From NCBI GenBank assembly GCA_024655925.1, contig JANLFS010000021.1, forward strand, positions 1 through 33,648: a stretch of DNA of 33,648 bases, in the 5' to 3' direction. Every line of letters starts with the position of its first letter. The stretch's first letter is position 1. The stretch comes from Bacillota bacterium. Its GTDB lineage: Bacteria; Bacillota; DTU025; JANLFS01. The notes beneath the pieces are model-generated. The model was not told where the DNA came from, did not search any database, and saw only the letters and a program-made list of their open reading frames with translations. Shown piece after piece: positions 33,197 through 33,648 of the stretch. Position numbers and translations under genes: made by a program.

Positions 33197-33648
33197 CCTC
33201 GGCGACTCTCCATTCGCCGTCCTCCAGGACCATCGTCAGCCGAACTGTGCCCGTGTTTACCGTCAGGTCATCTATTATCAGTGCGTGCGAGAACGACACT
33301 GTGGCAAGGGTCTCGCTGTGCAGGTCCCAGCACACATCCCACGCAGGCATCTCCGCCCTTTCACCCGAGAGAAACCATGCCCACCCGATGGCTTCGAGAG
33401 TCCCCCCGGGGTCCGCTGGATTCTGCGCATGGCGGATCCTTCCCCTGGAGTATACGGACATGTGCTCGGGAAAATCCGAAACCATGCTGTCCCGCCACTT
33501 CTTCGCGACTTGAAGGATTGCCCGTTCATCCCCCCGGTCCGACACCCCCCCTGCCGCGCTCAGCTGATCCCCGATCGTCCCCCACTCCAGACAGACCTGA
33601 CCTGACGCAGTCGGGGCGACCTCAGGGACCCAGGGCCCATTCACTCTG
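33183..33648 (-). CDS. Unidentified protein, C-terminal part or whole
   Basis: The minus-strand frame is open from the window edge to a TCA (TGA) at 33183. A GTG at 33644 could be the start, but the frame stays open beyond it, so the gene probably continues outside. The visible 150 or so residues have a soluble alpha-plus-beta look (ILQVAKKWRDSM, MSVYSRGRIRH, then LTVNTGTVRLTMVLEDGEWRVAEVNLC), rather like a small NTF2-like or DUF4440-like sensing domain. I cannot name the family. It is convergent with the anti-sigma gene and overlaps it by 14 bases. Confidence 0.6.
   Translation of the reverse strand, partial: RVNGPWVPEVAPTASGQVCLEWGTIGDQLSAAGGVSDRGDERAILQVAKKWRDSMVSDFPEHMSVYSRGRIRHAQNPADPGGTLEAIGWAWFLSGERAEMPAWDVCWDLHSETLATVSFSHALIIDDLTVNTGTVRLTMVLEDGEWRVAEVNLC

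Noticed and set aside
1-33648. CRISPR arrays, tRNA or rRNA genes
   Set aside because: I saw no regularly spaced repeats and no tRNA- or rRNA-like segments when reading through the window.

Overview
The window looks like a chromosomal segment of a high-G+C, anaerobic, probably Bacillota-like (Firmicutes) bacterium. The grounds are strong GGAGG-type ribosome binding sites, frequent GTG/TTG starts, a RemA/DUF370-like gene, pgsBCW genes and an anaerobic flavin/iron-sulfur (Hdr/Flx) energy module. Assignment below phylum level is not possible from the sequence alone.

Layout. (1) 1-3.95 kb holds a RemA-like regulator lacking an obvious start codon, a secreted/membrane serine hydrolase of the class C beta-lactamase type, a large intergenic hairpin, and an IS1595-like transposase whose ORF is open but whose catalytic motifs are eroded. 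(2) 4-12.1 kb has two divergent operons. pgsB-pgsC-pgsW (poly-gamma-glutamate synthesis) reads leftward. A rightward set encodes an exported DUF6305-type protein, a TRAP/IT-superfamily permease, a 57-residue membrane protein, a membrane-anchored AstE/AspA-type zinc hydrolase and a secreted C69 dipeptidase ending in a terminator. A perfect GntR/FadR-type palindrome lies between the operons. (3) 12.2-14.5 kb has an FMN alpha-hydroxy-acid dehydrogenase with an unusual four-cysteine N-terminus, divergent from an orphan pilT.

(4) 14.5-30 kb is the most interesting part. It is a tightly packed, mostly overlapping 13-gene cluster: lactate permease, GlcD flavoprotein, GlcF/HdrD-like Fe-S protein, LutB-type LUD protein fused to two CCG domains, a GcvH-like lipoyl carrier protein, an HdrC-HdrB fusion, HdrA, MvhD/FlxD, FlxC, FlxB, FlxA, a FadR-type regulator and a lipoate-protein ligase with an extra C-terminal domain. 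No glycine-cleavage genes and no DsrC are present. I infer a 2-hydroxy-acid (lactate or glycolate) oxidising system. Electrons would pass from GlcD through HdrD-type proteins, possibly via the lipoyl disulfide of the GcvH-like protein, to an HdrA/Flx flavin-based bifurcating or confurcating module that exchanges with NAD(H) and ferredoxin. This would combine the Flx-Hdr and lipoate-binding-protein/sHdr themes, with lipoyl protein in place of DsrC or CoM/CoB. FadR-type palindromes upstream of the permease suggest control by the cluster's own regulator.

(5) 30-33.6 kb has a GGDEF diguanylate cyclase broken by a frameshift and an in-frame stop in its N-terminal PAS region, an ECF sigma factor with its zinc-finger anti-sigma factor, and the end of an unidentified gene running off the window.
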